Source of the DNA: Pleodorina starrii
Taxonomy: Eukaryota; Chlorophyta; Chlorophyceae; Chlamydomonadales; Volvocaceae
Reading direction: 5' to 3'
Assembly (NCBI GenBank): GCA_030267565.1
Contig: BRXU01000004.1
Coordinates: forward strand, 4,656,501-4,720,500
DNA length: 64,000 nt
Shown here: in pieces, positions 44,701 to 56,853 of the stretch
Position numbering within the stretch: the stretch's first letter is position 1
How the letters are laid out: each line of letters opens with the position of its first letter
Notes under the pieces: generated by a model
Database searches by the model: none
Seen by the model: the letters and a program-made list of their open reading frames with translations, nothing else
Told to the model about the DNA's origin: nothing
Translations under genes and position numbers: made by a program

Positions 44701-47700
44701 CCGCTCCCCGTGGATGCCGCCCGCCTTGATGCCCTCCTTTGCCGACCCGCTCCCGCTCCCGCTCCCGCTCCTGCTCCGGGGGGGAACTCTTTCCGCGGCC
44801 TCTGTCCGCTCCCGCCGCCCTCCTTCCGCCCTCCGGCCCGCAGCTGGGACCACGTCCGCGACGAGTTCGTGCGGCACCTGCACCAGCCGGTGTGTCTGGT
44901 GCTGCTGCGCAACTGCTCGCCCTCGGACGCGGCGGCGTTCCAGCTGGCGCTGCGGCTGCTCACGGCGGTGCTGCTGCAGCCCAAGCTGCGGAAAGGGCTC
45001 AAGGTATGATGGGGGCATAGAAAACCGAAAACCTGACATCCATCACCTTCGGAAACGGCACATTAGCTTTTCGGAAAAGGACCAGAGAAGCAGGCAGGCG
45101 GGCTGGCTGGCGGGAACAGAAGCCGGAACGGAATATAGCGGCAAGGAGGTGATGATGTGACCGTAGACGAGGCTTGGCGGGTGACTGGGTGGGCGCACCG
45201 GGGCCGGTCGGAGATGTGGACGTGGGGCTACACGGCATGGGGCCTTGTGTCAGGTTGCAGCGCTCGGCCAGCTGGCTCGACAGCTGTACTCCTGTGAGGG
45301 TCTGGAACACAGCACGGTAACAACAGCAACAGCAACAACAGGTTGGAAGGAAGGGGGATTGGTGGGATGCCAGCCGGATGCGCGGACTGGCTGACTGGGG
45401 AGTGGGGTGATGAAAGACTGTGCCGACACGCAGCAGGGTGGGGAGCATCGTTCTGCTGCGGTACCCCTGCTGGCCCCCATGTGAGCCCCTCAATTGACGG
45501 CCACCTCCTCCGCGCTCCTCACCCCCACCCCTCCTCGTTACCTCGCCCACGCATAATCCGCACCCCCACACGCAACGCATCATGATCCGGACCCACATAC
45601 GCACAGGCCGAGCTGGGCGCCTTTTACCCGCTGCTGCTGCTGCGGCCGCTGGAGGTGGAGCAGCTGGGGCCGACCGAGCTGGCTTCCGCCGCCTCCGCGC
45701 TGCCCTGCCTGGCGGGGCTGTGCTCCGAGCCGCAGCTGCTGGTGGACCTCTTCGTAAACTACGACTGCGACCTCAAGGCGCCCAACCTATACGAGCGGAC
45801 GGTGCAGGTACGACATTGTACGGCTGCCGTGTCGCACGCGGCCAGAGGGCGCGTGTCTGTCCTAGGGCGCCGGACACGGCGCGCTGTCCCTTCCTCTTGC
45901 TTTTTCGTATTGCTCAGCCGCGCAAGGGCCCATTGTTCAAATGTTCACCCCACCCCACACATGCGTGTGTCAGCCAGTCAGCTGGCCTACCGTATTGAGG
46001 CTGCTGTCTAGGCTATACCCGCCCCTCCCCTCTCCACCCCACCCTGTTGCGCTGCCGCCCCCGCCCCACCTCCCGCTTCAGGCCCTGTCGCGGCTATCCC
46101 GGCGGACGGAGCTGGACGGCCCGGCGCCGCCCGCGGGCCCCAAGCAGCTGGAGGCCTCCAAGCAGCTGGCCGCTGCGCGCGACGCCGCGCTGCGCTGCCT
46201 GCTGTCCGTGGTACACTGCCTGGACGTCTGGTCGGCGCCGCTCAAGGAGCAGGGCGCAGAGGCGGGGCCAGCGGACAAGCCCGCCGCCGCCGGCGGCGCC
46301 GCCGCCGGCTCTGGCACCGGGCAGCAGAAGGGCACGGGGGCGCTGGATGACAGCGAGAGCGACAGCGGCGCCGGCGCCGGGTCTGGCCTTGCGGCGGGCG
46401 GCGGCGGCGCGCTGCGTGCCAACGGCGGCGGCGGCGGCGCTTCGGAGGCGGAGCGGTTCGAGGCGGTCAAGGTGGCCAAGAGCAGCCTGAGCCGCGGACT
46501 GGCGATGTTCAACGGCGGCCACCCTGTCAAGGCCATGCGCTTCCTCGTCTCTAGGTGCGGCAGCGGCACGGCCGTTGCGAGCAGGCCGCGGCCGCAGCCG
46601 CCGGGCGCCGGCTTGCAGACGACGACAGACACTCAGCCTCTCCCAGGCTTGCCCCTCCGGAGTCCCGAGCCCCGGCCCTTGATTCTGGCCCCCAGCTGCC
46701 TCCGTCCCGGGCTACCGGCACTACCGCCTGTGTACTGCCGTGTGTGTAGCCTGAAGCGGCAGCGCGGTTCTGCCATCACGAAATGCTTTTTACCATCGCC
46801 ATGTTAAGTCTTCTTCACTGTATGGTACCTCGCCTGGTTGTCTTTCATGCCTTGAGCGCCCTCCCGCTGTCCCTCCCTCCCTCCCTCCCCCTTGTCGATT
46901 CTTGTTTCATTGTTGCAAGTTCACTCTTCAAATCCCCCTTGTCGCCCGCCCCTCCTTCCCTCCCGCAGCGGAGTGGTGGAGGGCAGCCCCGCCGGCGCGG
47001 CCGTGTTCCTGCGCGCGCACGCCTCCGACCTGGACCCCGCCGCCATGGGGGAGTACCTGGGCCACCACGAGGACTTGGAGCTGGCGGCCATGCACGCATA
47101 CGTAGACCAGGAGAGGTGGGTGCGAGGCGGAAGGAGGGCAGGGGAGATGGGGAGGGGACGGGTGCGGGGTTGGCGCTCGGCGGTGGATGTGGAGTGTGGA
47201 CGGGGTTTGGGAGGGCGAATGTGGAGGCGGGGGAGGGGCTGGCAGGCTGCGTAGCGTGGCGTAGCAGTCGCGAGGACTGCCCCAGTCGGCCACCCTGGGA
47301 GGTGGCCTCCCTCCCCTGCAGCTCTGCAGCTCTGCAGTGCAAAGCTTCCCCGCAGCTCCCGGCCTAATTTGCCCCCGTTCGATTCGCCGATTGCGCTTAG
47401 CGGTTACGTGTCCACTACCGGCCTCGCCCTCGCCGCCCCATCGCCCCCTCCGTCGCTCCCCAGTCGACCCTTCTCCCGCACCGGCCCCTGCCGCGCCGTA
47501 CCCCCTCACCCCCCACTCCGCCCCGCGCACACCACCGCGCTGCGCGCGCGCGCCCGCAGGTACGGCGGCTTGTCCATCGACGCCGCGCTGCGCAGCTTCC
47601 TGCTGCCCTTCCGCCTGCCCGGCGAGGCGCAGAAGATCGACCGGCTGATGGAGGCCTTTGCGGAGCGCTACGTGCGCGACAACCCCGGCGTCTTCCGCAA

Positions 47701-50700
47701 CGCCGACGCCGCCTACGTGCTCGCCTTTGCCGTCATCATGCTCAACACGGACGCGCACAACCCGCTGGCGGAGCGTCGCCTGGATCGCGCCGGCTTCGTC
47801 GCCATGACGTCGCTGCCGGCGGAGGACGGCGGCGGCGGCGGCGCCGCCGCCACCGCCGTGTATGAGCCTGCGCTGCCGGTGCGGGAGCTGGAGGGCATCT
47901 ACGACCGCATCGTGGCGCAGGAGATTGTGGTGCGGTCGGCGCCGGGCGGGACGGCGGCGGCGGGAGCAGCGGGGGCGGCGGGAGGGAGGGGCAAAGGAGG
48001 GGCGGGAGGAGGGCGCGGCGGCGGGAACAAGCTGGCGATGGCGCTGGGGCTGCGCGCGCTGGTGGCGCCGTTCAGGAGCGCGGGCGCGGCGGACCGGAAG
48101 CAGGTGCGGCGGGTGGTGGCCGGAGAGGGGCTGGGAAGCGGCGGGGTGGGGCACGGGGACCGTGGGAGGGCCCGGGAGGAAAGCTGGCGAGAGGTTCAGG
48201 GGCCGAGAAGGCAGGAGTCAGCTTACTTCGGGCGATTCGAGAGCGGACCAGTCCCTGGGAGGGACGGGGCTCGCGCGGCAAAGGACGTCAGTGAGGAGCT
48301 GTCGTTCGGGGCGCGCGAACGCCCTTGTGCCGGGGAATGTCAAGAGTGCGGCAAGAGTGCGACACGGACCCCGTTGCCAGCGGTCAGCGAGAGTCACCGG
48401 CTGGTCATCGCCGGGTCCCCCACGCGCGGCCCCCTTCGCTGCGGTATCTTTTCTTCTTTTTTATCCCCCACGCGCGCGCCGCCGCCGCCTCGTATCTGCA
48501 CGGCTGCAGGTGAGCAACGCGGAGCGGCAGCGGCAGCAAATGATGGAGGTGGCAGAGCTGGCCGTGGCCCGCGGCGGCGGCAGCGGCGGCGCCGACGCCG
48601 CCGGCACCGGCACCGGCCTCAGCAGCACGTGGCACACCTGCACCCACGCCGCGCACACGCGGCCCATGCTCACCGTCAGCGGCGAGGCCCTGACGGCGGC
48701 GCTGGTGGCGGCGGTGCCGGCGGTGCCCGACGCGGAGGCGGTGCTGGGCGCCCTGGTGACGCTGGCGCAGCTGGCGGGGCTCATGGGCCTGGAGGAGCTG
48801 TGCGAGGCCGCGCTGGCGGCGGTGGCGGCCGCCGCCAGCGTGGCGGCGCCGGCGCCGTTCGGCACCGCCGCCGCGGCGCGGCAGCTGGCGGCGCTGCGCG
48901 CGCTGCTAGGCGCTGTCGCCAGCCCCGACGCCGGGCAGCTGGGCAGCGCCTGGACCATCGTCCTGCGGGCGGCTTCGGAGCTGGAGGCGCTGGTGCGGCT
49001 CGTGACGCGGCAGCTGCAGCCCGGGGAGAGCGGCGTGGCCTTCATGTCGCCGCCGTCGTCCTCCGCAGGCGGCGGCGGCAGCGGCGGCTCCGCCGCCGCC
49101 GACGGCGCCGGCGGCGGCCGCGCCGCCAGCGCCGGCGGAGGCGGCGGCAGCCTGCTGACCAAGGTCTTTGGCGGGTTCTGGGGCGGCGGCAGCAGCAGCA
49201 GCAGCAGCCCGTCTGGCGGCTCAGCGCAGGCGGCGGCGAGCAACGGCGGGGCGCCGCCGGCGCGGGGCAAGGACGGCGCTGCCGGCCGCAAGGACGGCGG
49301 CGCCGCTGGGCTGCCGCCGCCGCCGGTGCGCGTCATGCCGGGCGCAGCCATGGTGATGTGGGCCGTCACGGACGGGCGGCAGGTTATTGAACAGGTGCGG
49401 TTGGGGGAGCGGCCTGGGGTGTGTGCCCAGCAGGGGATTCCACGCACTCGGAATGCCATGGGGTCCCGCTTATGCCACAAGCCAAGCGGCAGGCGTACCC
49501 TGTGGCATGAGCGGCTCCGTTCCTCCACACCAGCGACGGACTCCCAACCGAAGGCACCGCCTCACCTAATCCCTAATCCCTCTCCTACACTGCGTGTATC
49601 AGCTTGTCAGCTTGTCTTTTCGAACTGTTACACTCCACTCGTCAGCCTGCCTCTTCGGGCTATCATCCTATTCGTCATCCTCTTCCCCGCCCCCCCCGCC
49701 CCCAGGTGTACACCCGCAGCGCCAGCCTGGACGGCGAGGCGGTGGTGGTGTTTGTGCGGGCGCTGTGTGCGGTCAGCAGGGAGGAGCTGGACGCGGCGCG
49801 GCCCCGGGTGTACAGCCTGCAGCGACTGGTGGAGGTGGGTGGGGTGGGGATGCGCTGCGCGGGACTGGAGCCAGGGGCCAGGGGGCGCGAGGTCGGTTCC
49901 CTGACAGGCCAGGGGGCGGGCCTTCGCCCTGCTGAGGCTTCCCTCGATCGAGCCGCCGAAGCGCTCGCTGGCTTTGGGTGTTCCGACCCCGGGCCGCCTC
50001 CTCGACCCCGCCTCCTCCTGCATCCCTCGCCGCCGCCCCCGCAGGTGGCGCACCTGAACCTAGCCGGCCGCATCCGCCTCATCTGGTCCAAGCTGTGGGC
50101 CGTGCTGTCCGCGCACCTGGTCATGGCGGCCTGCCACGGCCAGCAGTCCATCGCCGCACAGGCCGTCGATGCGCTGCGCGTCCTCGCCGGCCGAGTGCTG
50201 GAGCGGGAGCAGCGCGCCGCAGCAGCGTCCGCCGGCGGCATCGGCGTCGGCAGCCTCGGCGGCTCGGCCTCCGCCGCCGGCGGCGCCGGCGGCGCCGCCG
50301 GGCTGGCGCAGTTGTCGACGCAGTCGACGTGGGGCTCGTCGGAGGGCGCGCTGCGGCCGTTCGTGGCGGTGCTGCGCCTCTCCGATGACGCCAGCGTGCG
50401 CGCCATGGCGCTGGCGGCGGTGGCTGGCGTCATGGCGACGCACGCGCGCGGCCTGGGCGCCGGCTGGCGGGTGGCCATGGAGGCGCTGCGGCGCGCGGCG
50501 GACGACGGCGCGCCGGCGGTGTACGAGCAGGCGGTGGGCGCGCTGGAGGTGGCGGTGGCGGCGCTGTTCCGGACGGCAACGGCGGCGGCGCCGCTATCGC
50601 CGGCGGTGGAGCGCACCGCCGCTGGCGCGGCGGCAGCGGCGGCGGCAGGGGCAGCGGCGGCGCTGCCGCCCGGTCACGACTGCTACCGGGAGACGCTGCG

Positions 50701-53278
50701 CGCCATCCTCACGGCGGTCCGCAACCCGCACCATCCCGACCGCGCGCCGGCGGCGGTGCAGCTGCTCGTGCAGGTGGGTGACCGGCTGGCGGCGCGGCCG
50801 CCGCCGCTGCCGCCGCGGGCCCAGCCCGGCGCCAGCGGCGGCGCCGCGTCCTCCGGCTTCCCCTCCTCTTACACCTCCCAGCACCACTCACATCCGCACC
50901 CGCGGGCTGCGGCGGCGGCGCCGCCGCCGCTGGAGTCCGCCGCCAGCGGCGGCGTCGCCACCGGCGGCCTGCTCGCCAGTCCGCCGTCGCACCGCTCCCT
51001 GCTGGACCAGCTGGCGGCAGCGTCGCCGCACTCGCGGCCGCCGCGGCCGTCGGAGGACTGGGCGCTGCTGCTGGAGGTGGTGGCGGACGTGGCGGCGACG
51101 CCGTCGGCGCCGCGGCTGGCGGCGGCGGGGCTGGAAGCGGCGTTGGACCTGATGCGGTCGCACAGCGCCGCCTGGGGCGTGCGCGCGTGGCGGTTGATGC
51201 TGCAGCGGCTGGTGGCGGCGGTGGCGTTCCGGGTGCCGCCGGCGCTGGACCCGGTGGCGCACCCGGCGGAGGCGGCCGCCGCCGCCGCCGCGGGGCTGCC
51301 CCTGGAGTCCATCTCCGCCAGCTTCGTCTCCCGCGCGGATCGGCTCTTCCCGCTCATGTGCAGCCAGCTGGCACCGCTGGCGGAGGCGGCGCCGGCGGAG
51401 GCATGGGACGGGGGACGTCGCCGCCGCTGGTCGAACGACAGCGATGATGACGACGATGAGGGCCACGGCGGCGGCATTGGGGCCGGCGGCGCGGCGGTGG
51501 CGGACCTGTATCGCGAGCTGCTTGCGCTGCTGGCGGAGACGTGCCTGGCCTGGTTCCGCCACTCCGCAGAGGCGGTGTCGCGCGTGGGCTTGACCAGCCT
51601 GTCCCGCCTCCTAGATGTGACGGGCGGCGTGGTGCTGCCGTTGCCGTCCGCCTCCGACGGCTGCAGCGGCGCCACCGCCGCCGCCGCTGCGGCGGCGCAG
51701 CAGCAGCAGCAGCTGCAGCGCGGCTGGGACGTGCTTCTGCCGCTGCTGTCGTCCACACTGGTCTCGGAGCTGGAGCTCATTACGCAGTTCGCTGAGCGCC
51801 TGCGGCGGCAGCAATTGACCGCCGCCGCCGCGGTGGCGGCGGCGCCGCCAGCGGCGGCGGCGGCGCCGCCGCCGTTCTCCGGCGCGCGGCGGCCGCTGGA
51901 CGCCGAGACGCGGCGGCTGCGGTGTCGCTGCCGTATGGTGGTGCTGCTGCAGCGGGCGCTGTGTGAGTACACGGCGAGGCGCGCGGGGCAGCTGCCCTGG
52001 CCAGTCACTCGGCAGCTGGTGGGGCTGCTGGTGGGCGTGGCGCAGCGGCTCATGGGCTTCAACATGAGGGAGGACCTCCCGCCCGAGGTGCTGCAGGCGC
52101 AGCAGCAGCAGCAGCAACAAGAACAGCAGACTGTGACGCTGCAGGGCCACGCGGAAGGGGAAGCAGCGCCGCGGCAGCCTGCGGCAGCCGTAACGGCGCC
52201 AGCGGGTGACGTGACGGCGACGGAGGCGGAGGCGGGGGCGGCCGGCGAGGGCTGGGGCGACGGATGGGACGACGGATGGGAGGAGGAGGAGGAGAAGGAG
52301 GAACAGGAGGGGGTGGGAGAGGCGGGCTCACGAACTGCAGGCGAGGATGTCGCTGGTGCTGAGGAAAGTGTGGATCCGGTCGCCAAGGCCGACGCCGAGG
52401 CCGCTGCTGGTGCTGCTGATGCTGCCACCGCGGGTGAGCCACGCCTCAGCGCCGCAGGCGAGGAAGCGCAGCCGTCGGCGAGAGGGTCCATAGACTCGGG
52501 CGAGGGTGACGACGAAGGAAAGCCATCCCCGGCCGCGGCGGCAGCCGACGCAGACGCGGGGACGGCGCCCTGCCTGGAGCCCGCCGCGGCGGCGGACGAG
52601 TCGCGGGCCGGCACGGCCACGGTATCGGCCACGGCCGACGCCGAGGCCGAGGCCGCAGAGGCGGCGGCGCCAGCCCCCGCCGCCGCTGCCCCCGCCGCAG
52701 CCCTCCCTGGCGCCCGGCTGCAGCTGTCCGGACCGCACCTGCAGCTCACCTCCGCCACCAGCCACGACGGCATGCGCCCGGCGCTGGCGCGGCTGGAGGC
52801 GGAGTCGGCGGACGCGGCCATCTCATTGCTGCTCGCCTGCGCCGCGGCGGCGGCACCGTCGTCGAGCCCCGCCGGCGAGGCCTGCGCGCAGCTGGAGCGC
52901 CTGTGCCGCCAGATCATCGAGTGCAGCGTCGCTGCGCACAGGAACGCAGCGGCGACGGCTGCACAGCCGCCGCCGGCGGAGCCGGCGGCGGCGCTTGGCG
53001 CCAGCCTGCCCGGCAGCAGCTGGGACCATGCCGTCCGCGCGGCGGTGCTGGCCCGCGCCATTCAGGTGGTGCTGCGGCTGGGCGCGCTGGAGGAGGACGG
53101 TGGGAGCAGCAGCTCGGCGGCGGGTGGCAAGGCGGCGGCGCGGCAGCTGGCGCTGCTGCCGAATGTGTTGGCGCTGCTGGGCAGTCACCAGGCGGTGGTG
53201 CGCGGCGCGGTGGCGGACTTTTTGGAGGCGGTGGTTGGGCCGCGGCTGCAGCAGCTGCTGCCGGCGGCGGCGCAGTAG
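41767..53278 (+). CDS. BIG: BIG-type Sec7 ARF guanine-nucleotide exchange factor
   Basis: Eleven exons: 41767-41886, 42170-43957, 44340-44398, 44844-45003, 45607-45807, 46082-46554, 46969-47115, 47560-48103, 48510-49394, 49706-49834 and 50045-53278 (TAG). They join in phase to 2,579 aa. It would load GTP on ARF GTPases at the trans-Golgi/endosomes. The N-terminal DCB region (NVLNLLHDHEQGHLQYEGS, LYLACASSNPKVLDAALGCL) is followed by a long disordered insertion with 15 His in a row (573-587). The HUS box is NYDCD (760-764). The Sec7 domain (about 900-1080) has FLLPFRLPGEAQKIDRLM, with the catalytic glutamic finger at E1005, and VIMLNTDAHNPL. HDS1 is at HLNLAGRIRLIWSKLWAVLS. The last exon alone encodes 1,078 residues, much of it Ala/Gly/Gln/Glu-rich, explaining a size well above the usual 1,700-1,850. 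The ATG at 41767 starts a compact conserved first exon. Confidence 0.93.
43766..43810 (+). repeat. Poly-histidine codon tract in BIG
   Basis: Fifteen consecutive CAC/CAT codons within the second exon of the BIG gene, in a Gly/Ser/Ala-rich disordered insertion between the DCB and HUS regions. Mixed codons suggest it is not a brand-new triplet expansion. Confidence 0.95.
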
Positions 53279-54977
53279 GTGCGGCCGCGGCCAGCTGCTG
53301 AAGCGGCCGTGTCAAGTTGTGACGCGCGATGGCCCCCCGTCTGCTGTCCGTCATGTCGTCGTCCGTGGGGTGTGGTCCGGACTCGCCTTGCGCGTCATCG
53401 TGGCCTCTTTGGGCCGTGGGTCTGCCCCTCAGTCAGGGTCCACAAATGTGCAGAAAGCAGCAGCAGCAGAAAGCAGCAGCAGCAGCAGCGTCCATGTGAG
53501 CATGTGTGCATGTTCAGGGGCCAGGGACAGGCTCCGTCCTAGGTACGGACTCGCCGTGGGACGACGCTTCTTGAGGTGCGCCCGCGCCGTAGTTTCAAGT
53601 GCGGGTGTAGCTCCTCCCAGACTGCCGCAGTGGTGTATCTGGGGCGGGCGGGCGGGGTGGGTGGGTGGGTGGGATCGAGCGCCTTTGCGCCAGCGTAGGT
53701 TTTCTGGCGTCAGATTTGTGGAGAGGTGTGTTTTGTTGTGTGAGGGCTTTGGGGCGGGTGGTGTGCAGCGGACCGGGGGCGGGGGCAGGAGCAGGGGTAG
53801 GGGCAGGGGTACTTGACTGACAGGGGCACACGGACGCACGTGGTATCGAAACTCGGCTGAAGTTTACCACTTCCATTCCCTCCCCTTCCTGTGAAGTTCA
53901 CTGCATGTGTGTGTGGCGACCGTTACAGCCCAGCGCGTGTGTGTGCCCAGCGCGTGACGCCGCTGCGGCTGCTTGCTGCTGTGCGGGGGACGCTGCAGGC
54001 TCGCGTCCAACAAGGGCGGAAGGGAGGGTGGGTTCACTTGCCTCACTTCGTTCCCCGACTGAAGAGCGGCTCCATGAGTTGGGCGGGTGTTAGGTCCCCC
54101 ATCGCTCCGCTTGCACCTGCAACTGTCGCGAATCGGCCCAGCATTGCCTGGAAAAGAGAAACCCTAGTCGCGCACTGAACATCCGTTCCTGGCTGCTGCC
54201 GATCAATACATGTCATGACATCGCTGAGCCCGGTCGGGCAGGGAGAGAGCGCCGCTGTTGAGGGGGTGTGTGCATTGCAGCGGCATCTGTGCGGGGGGGC
54301 CGCTGCCGGGGTGGCTCTGGCTTCCGGGGTGGAGGCGGTGAGGGGACGGGTTGGCCAACCGTAGCTGCACGTGAACGTGTACCGGTACCTCTGTCCTCAG
54401 TGCGCCATCACCCTCATCGCCCCTTCACCTCCCATCGGGAGTGCAGGCAGGCTCATAAGGCAGAGGCGGGCGGACAGCCGAGCGAGCTGGTGGAGCGCGG
54501 ATTGTGTTCCTGTTGTGTTCAGCAAACAAGCAAGCAAGGATTGCCCTCACTCCTTACGTCCGATGGCCATACAGACTCGTTCTCCATTGCCGTGCAAGAT
54601 CAGGATCTGCTCTTCAACCCCGTGCAAGGGCTCCAGAGCTCGGAAGCCGAGCATTTACACTCCGCATTCGGTCACACTGGCAGGCCCCCCACCACAACCC
54701 CAAACCCACAACAAACTATTTCACCACCCGGCTTGGCCCAGCCAGAGCACCCAGCACCCTCTGTTCGATTCCGTCAGCTGGTGGGGCTTCGGCCCTGCCC
54801 GGGGAATGGTCCACGTGAACAAAGTGGCCGTCTGTCACGTTGAGATGTAGCCGTAAGGCGGCGCGGGTTTCTGGCTGAACAGGTTGGCTCCTGTCCACTC
54901 AGTACCGGTATTTCCACTCCGCATCCTAGGGACTTGGGAGCGTTAGGTAAATGCGAGTCGCAAGTGACGAAGTTAAG

Positions 54978-56256
54978 GGCCTATGTGCCGGCCTACGGGC
55001 CGGCCTATGGGTCGGTCTATGGGCCGGCCTATCGGCCGGCAAATGGGTCGGTTTATGGGTCGGCCTATGGGCCGGCCTATGTGTCGGTCTATGGGCCGGC
55101 TTATGGGTCGGCCTATGGGTCGGCCTATGGGCCGGCCTATGGGCCGGCCTATGGGTCGGTCTATGGGTCGGCCTATGGGCCGGCCTGTGGGTCGGCCTAC
55201 GGTCCGGCCTACAGGCCGGCCTATGGGTCGGCCTACAGGCCGGCCAATGGGTCGGCCTACAGGCCGGCCTATGGGCCGGCCTAAGGGCCGGCCTATGGGT
55301 TGGTCTATGGGCCGGCCTATGGGTCGGCCTATGGGCCGGCTTATGGGTTGGCCTGTGGGTAGGCCTGTGGGCCGGCCTACGGGCCGGCCTATGGGTCGGC
55401 CTATGGGTTGGCCTTTGGTCCGGCCTACGGGCCGGCCTATGGGTCGGCCTATGGGCCGGCCTATGGGTCGGCCTACAGGCCGGCCTATGGGCCGGCCTAT
55501 GGGTTGGTCTATGGGCCGGCCTATGGGTCGGTCTTTGGGTCGGCCTATGGGCCGGCCTCCGGGCCGGCCTATGGGTCGGCCTATGGGCCGGCCTATGGGT
55601 CGGCCTATGGGTCGGCTTATGGGTCGGCCTATGGGTCGGTCTATTGGCCGGCCTATGGGTCGGCCTATGGGTCGGCCTATGGGCCGGCCTACGGGCCGGC
55701 CTATGGGTCGGTCTATGGGTCGGCCTATGGGTCGGCCTATGGGCCGGCCTATGGGTCGGCCTACAGGCCGGCCTATGGGCCGGCCTAAGGGCCGGCCTAT
55801 GGGTTGGTCTATGGGCCGGCCTATGGGTCGGTCTTTGGGTCGGCCTATGGGCCGGCCTCCGGGCCGGCCTATGGGTCGGCCTATGGGCCGGCCTATGGGT
55901 CGGCCTATGGGTCGGTCTATTGGCCGGCCTATGGGTCGGCCTATGGGTCGGTCTTTGGGTCGGCCTATGGGTCAGCCTATGGGCCGGCCTATGGGTCGGC
56001 CTATGGGCCGGCGTGTGGGCTGGCCTGTGGGTCGGTCTATTGGCCGGCTTATGGGTCGGCCTATGGGTCGGTCTATTGGCCGGCCTATGGGTCGGCTTAT
56101 GGGTCGGCCTATGGGTCGGTCTATTGGCCGGCCTATGGGTCGGCCTATGGGTCGGCCTACGGGCCGGCCTACGGGTCGGCCTATGGGTCGGTCTATGGGT
56201 CGGTCTATGGGTCGGCCTATGGGTCAGCCTGTGGGTCGGCCTTTGGGCCGGCGGGC
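54978..56256. repeat. 12-bp satellite (gggccggcctat / gggtcggcctat), about 107 copies
   Basis: The array alternates units with ggccggcc (an 8-bp palindrome, also the FseI recognition sequence) and units with ggtcggcc. Rare tttggg, ttggtc and acagg variants act as markers. Nearly identical stretches starting at 55501 and 55801 show an internal duplication of exactly 300 bp (25 units). Several frames on both strands are open (MGRP, YGSA/YGPA and HRPT repeats), but no flanking exon, start context or splice sites support translation. Confidence 0.95.
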
Positions 56257-56333
56257 CTATGGGCATCCCCGATCTAATCCACCCCGCCGAGCGCCGTTGT
56301 TGTCTGTTATAATACCGTTCAGCACAGTAGTGG

Positions 56334-56338
56334 TTACA
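56334..56338 (-). terminator. Candidate TGTAA poly(A) signal for PEP carboxylase
   Basis: TGTAA on the minus strand, about 516 nt past the PEP carboxylase stop and just before the 12-bp satellite. Weak evidence from a five-base motif in a plausible position. Confidence 0.3.
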
Positions 56339-56853
56339 GCGGTTGCAGTGGCTGTAGTGCCATCGCAGGAGTGCATCGCTGGTAAGAGTGCAGCAACCGC
56401 CCTTCCCAACGCACGTCCCGACGAGTCAGGGTCAAGCTGTGCTTCTCCGAAGGAAGGGTGGGTAGGTGACGATAACCCCGCCCGCGGGGCCGGTCCCGCC
56501 TCCTCCTCGCCCTCTTTCCCCTTTCGATGCCCGCCTCCCCGCACGACAGCAGGCACAGCGGCAGACACGGCCCCCTGCCCTGCACTTCTCCCCCACCCCC
56601 ACCCACACGCCTGCGGCAACCGCACCAGCGCCAACACCAGCGGTCGCAGCCCTCCCTTCCCCTCCCCTCAACTCCCCTCCTCTCCCCTCGCTTCGTCTGC
56701 CGAGCCGCCCCGAAGTGCGACACGATGAGGGTGCGGCCGCATCACCGCGTGTCACAGTGTCATATCGTCATATCGTCACATCGTCACATCGGCTTCCACT
56801 CAGCAGCGCTCAGCGGCGCTCACTCAGCACCGCTCAGCAGCGCTGGGCTCATC

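Larger units (their letters stand above)
53279..56853. other. Convergent intergenic region with a large satellite
   Basis: The 3.6 kb between the BIG (+) and PEP carboxylase (-) stop codons. It holds CAG-rich sequence near 53457-53490, about 1 kb of unremarkable DNA, the 12-bp satellite (54978-56256), and a candidate PEPC poly(A) signal. No gene is recognised; the long open frames across the satellite arise because its period is a multiple of three. Confidence 0.6.

Noticed and set aside
45250..45320. Possible extra BIG exon (VAALGQLARQLYSCEGLEH) between 45003 and 45607
   Set aside because: It has splice-like borders, but BIG proteins run directly from the KGLK block to AELGAFYPLLLLRPLE, and exons 45003/45607 already join in phase 0.
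54978..56256. CRISPR-like array
   Set aside because: The units are head-to-tail 12-mers without spacers in a eukaryotic nuclear context.
54951..56312. Open frames across the 12-bp satellite on both strands (MGRP, GLWV, HRPT repeats)
   Set aside because: The 12-bp period is a multiple of three and lacks stops. There are no flanking exons, splice sites or start context.
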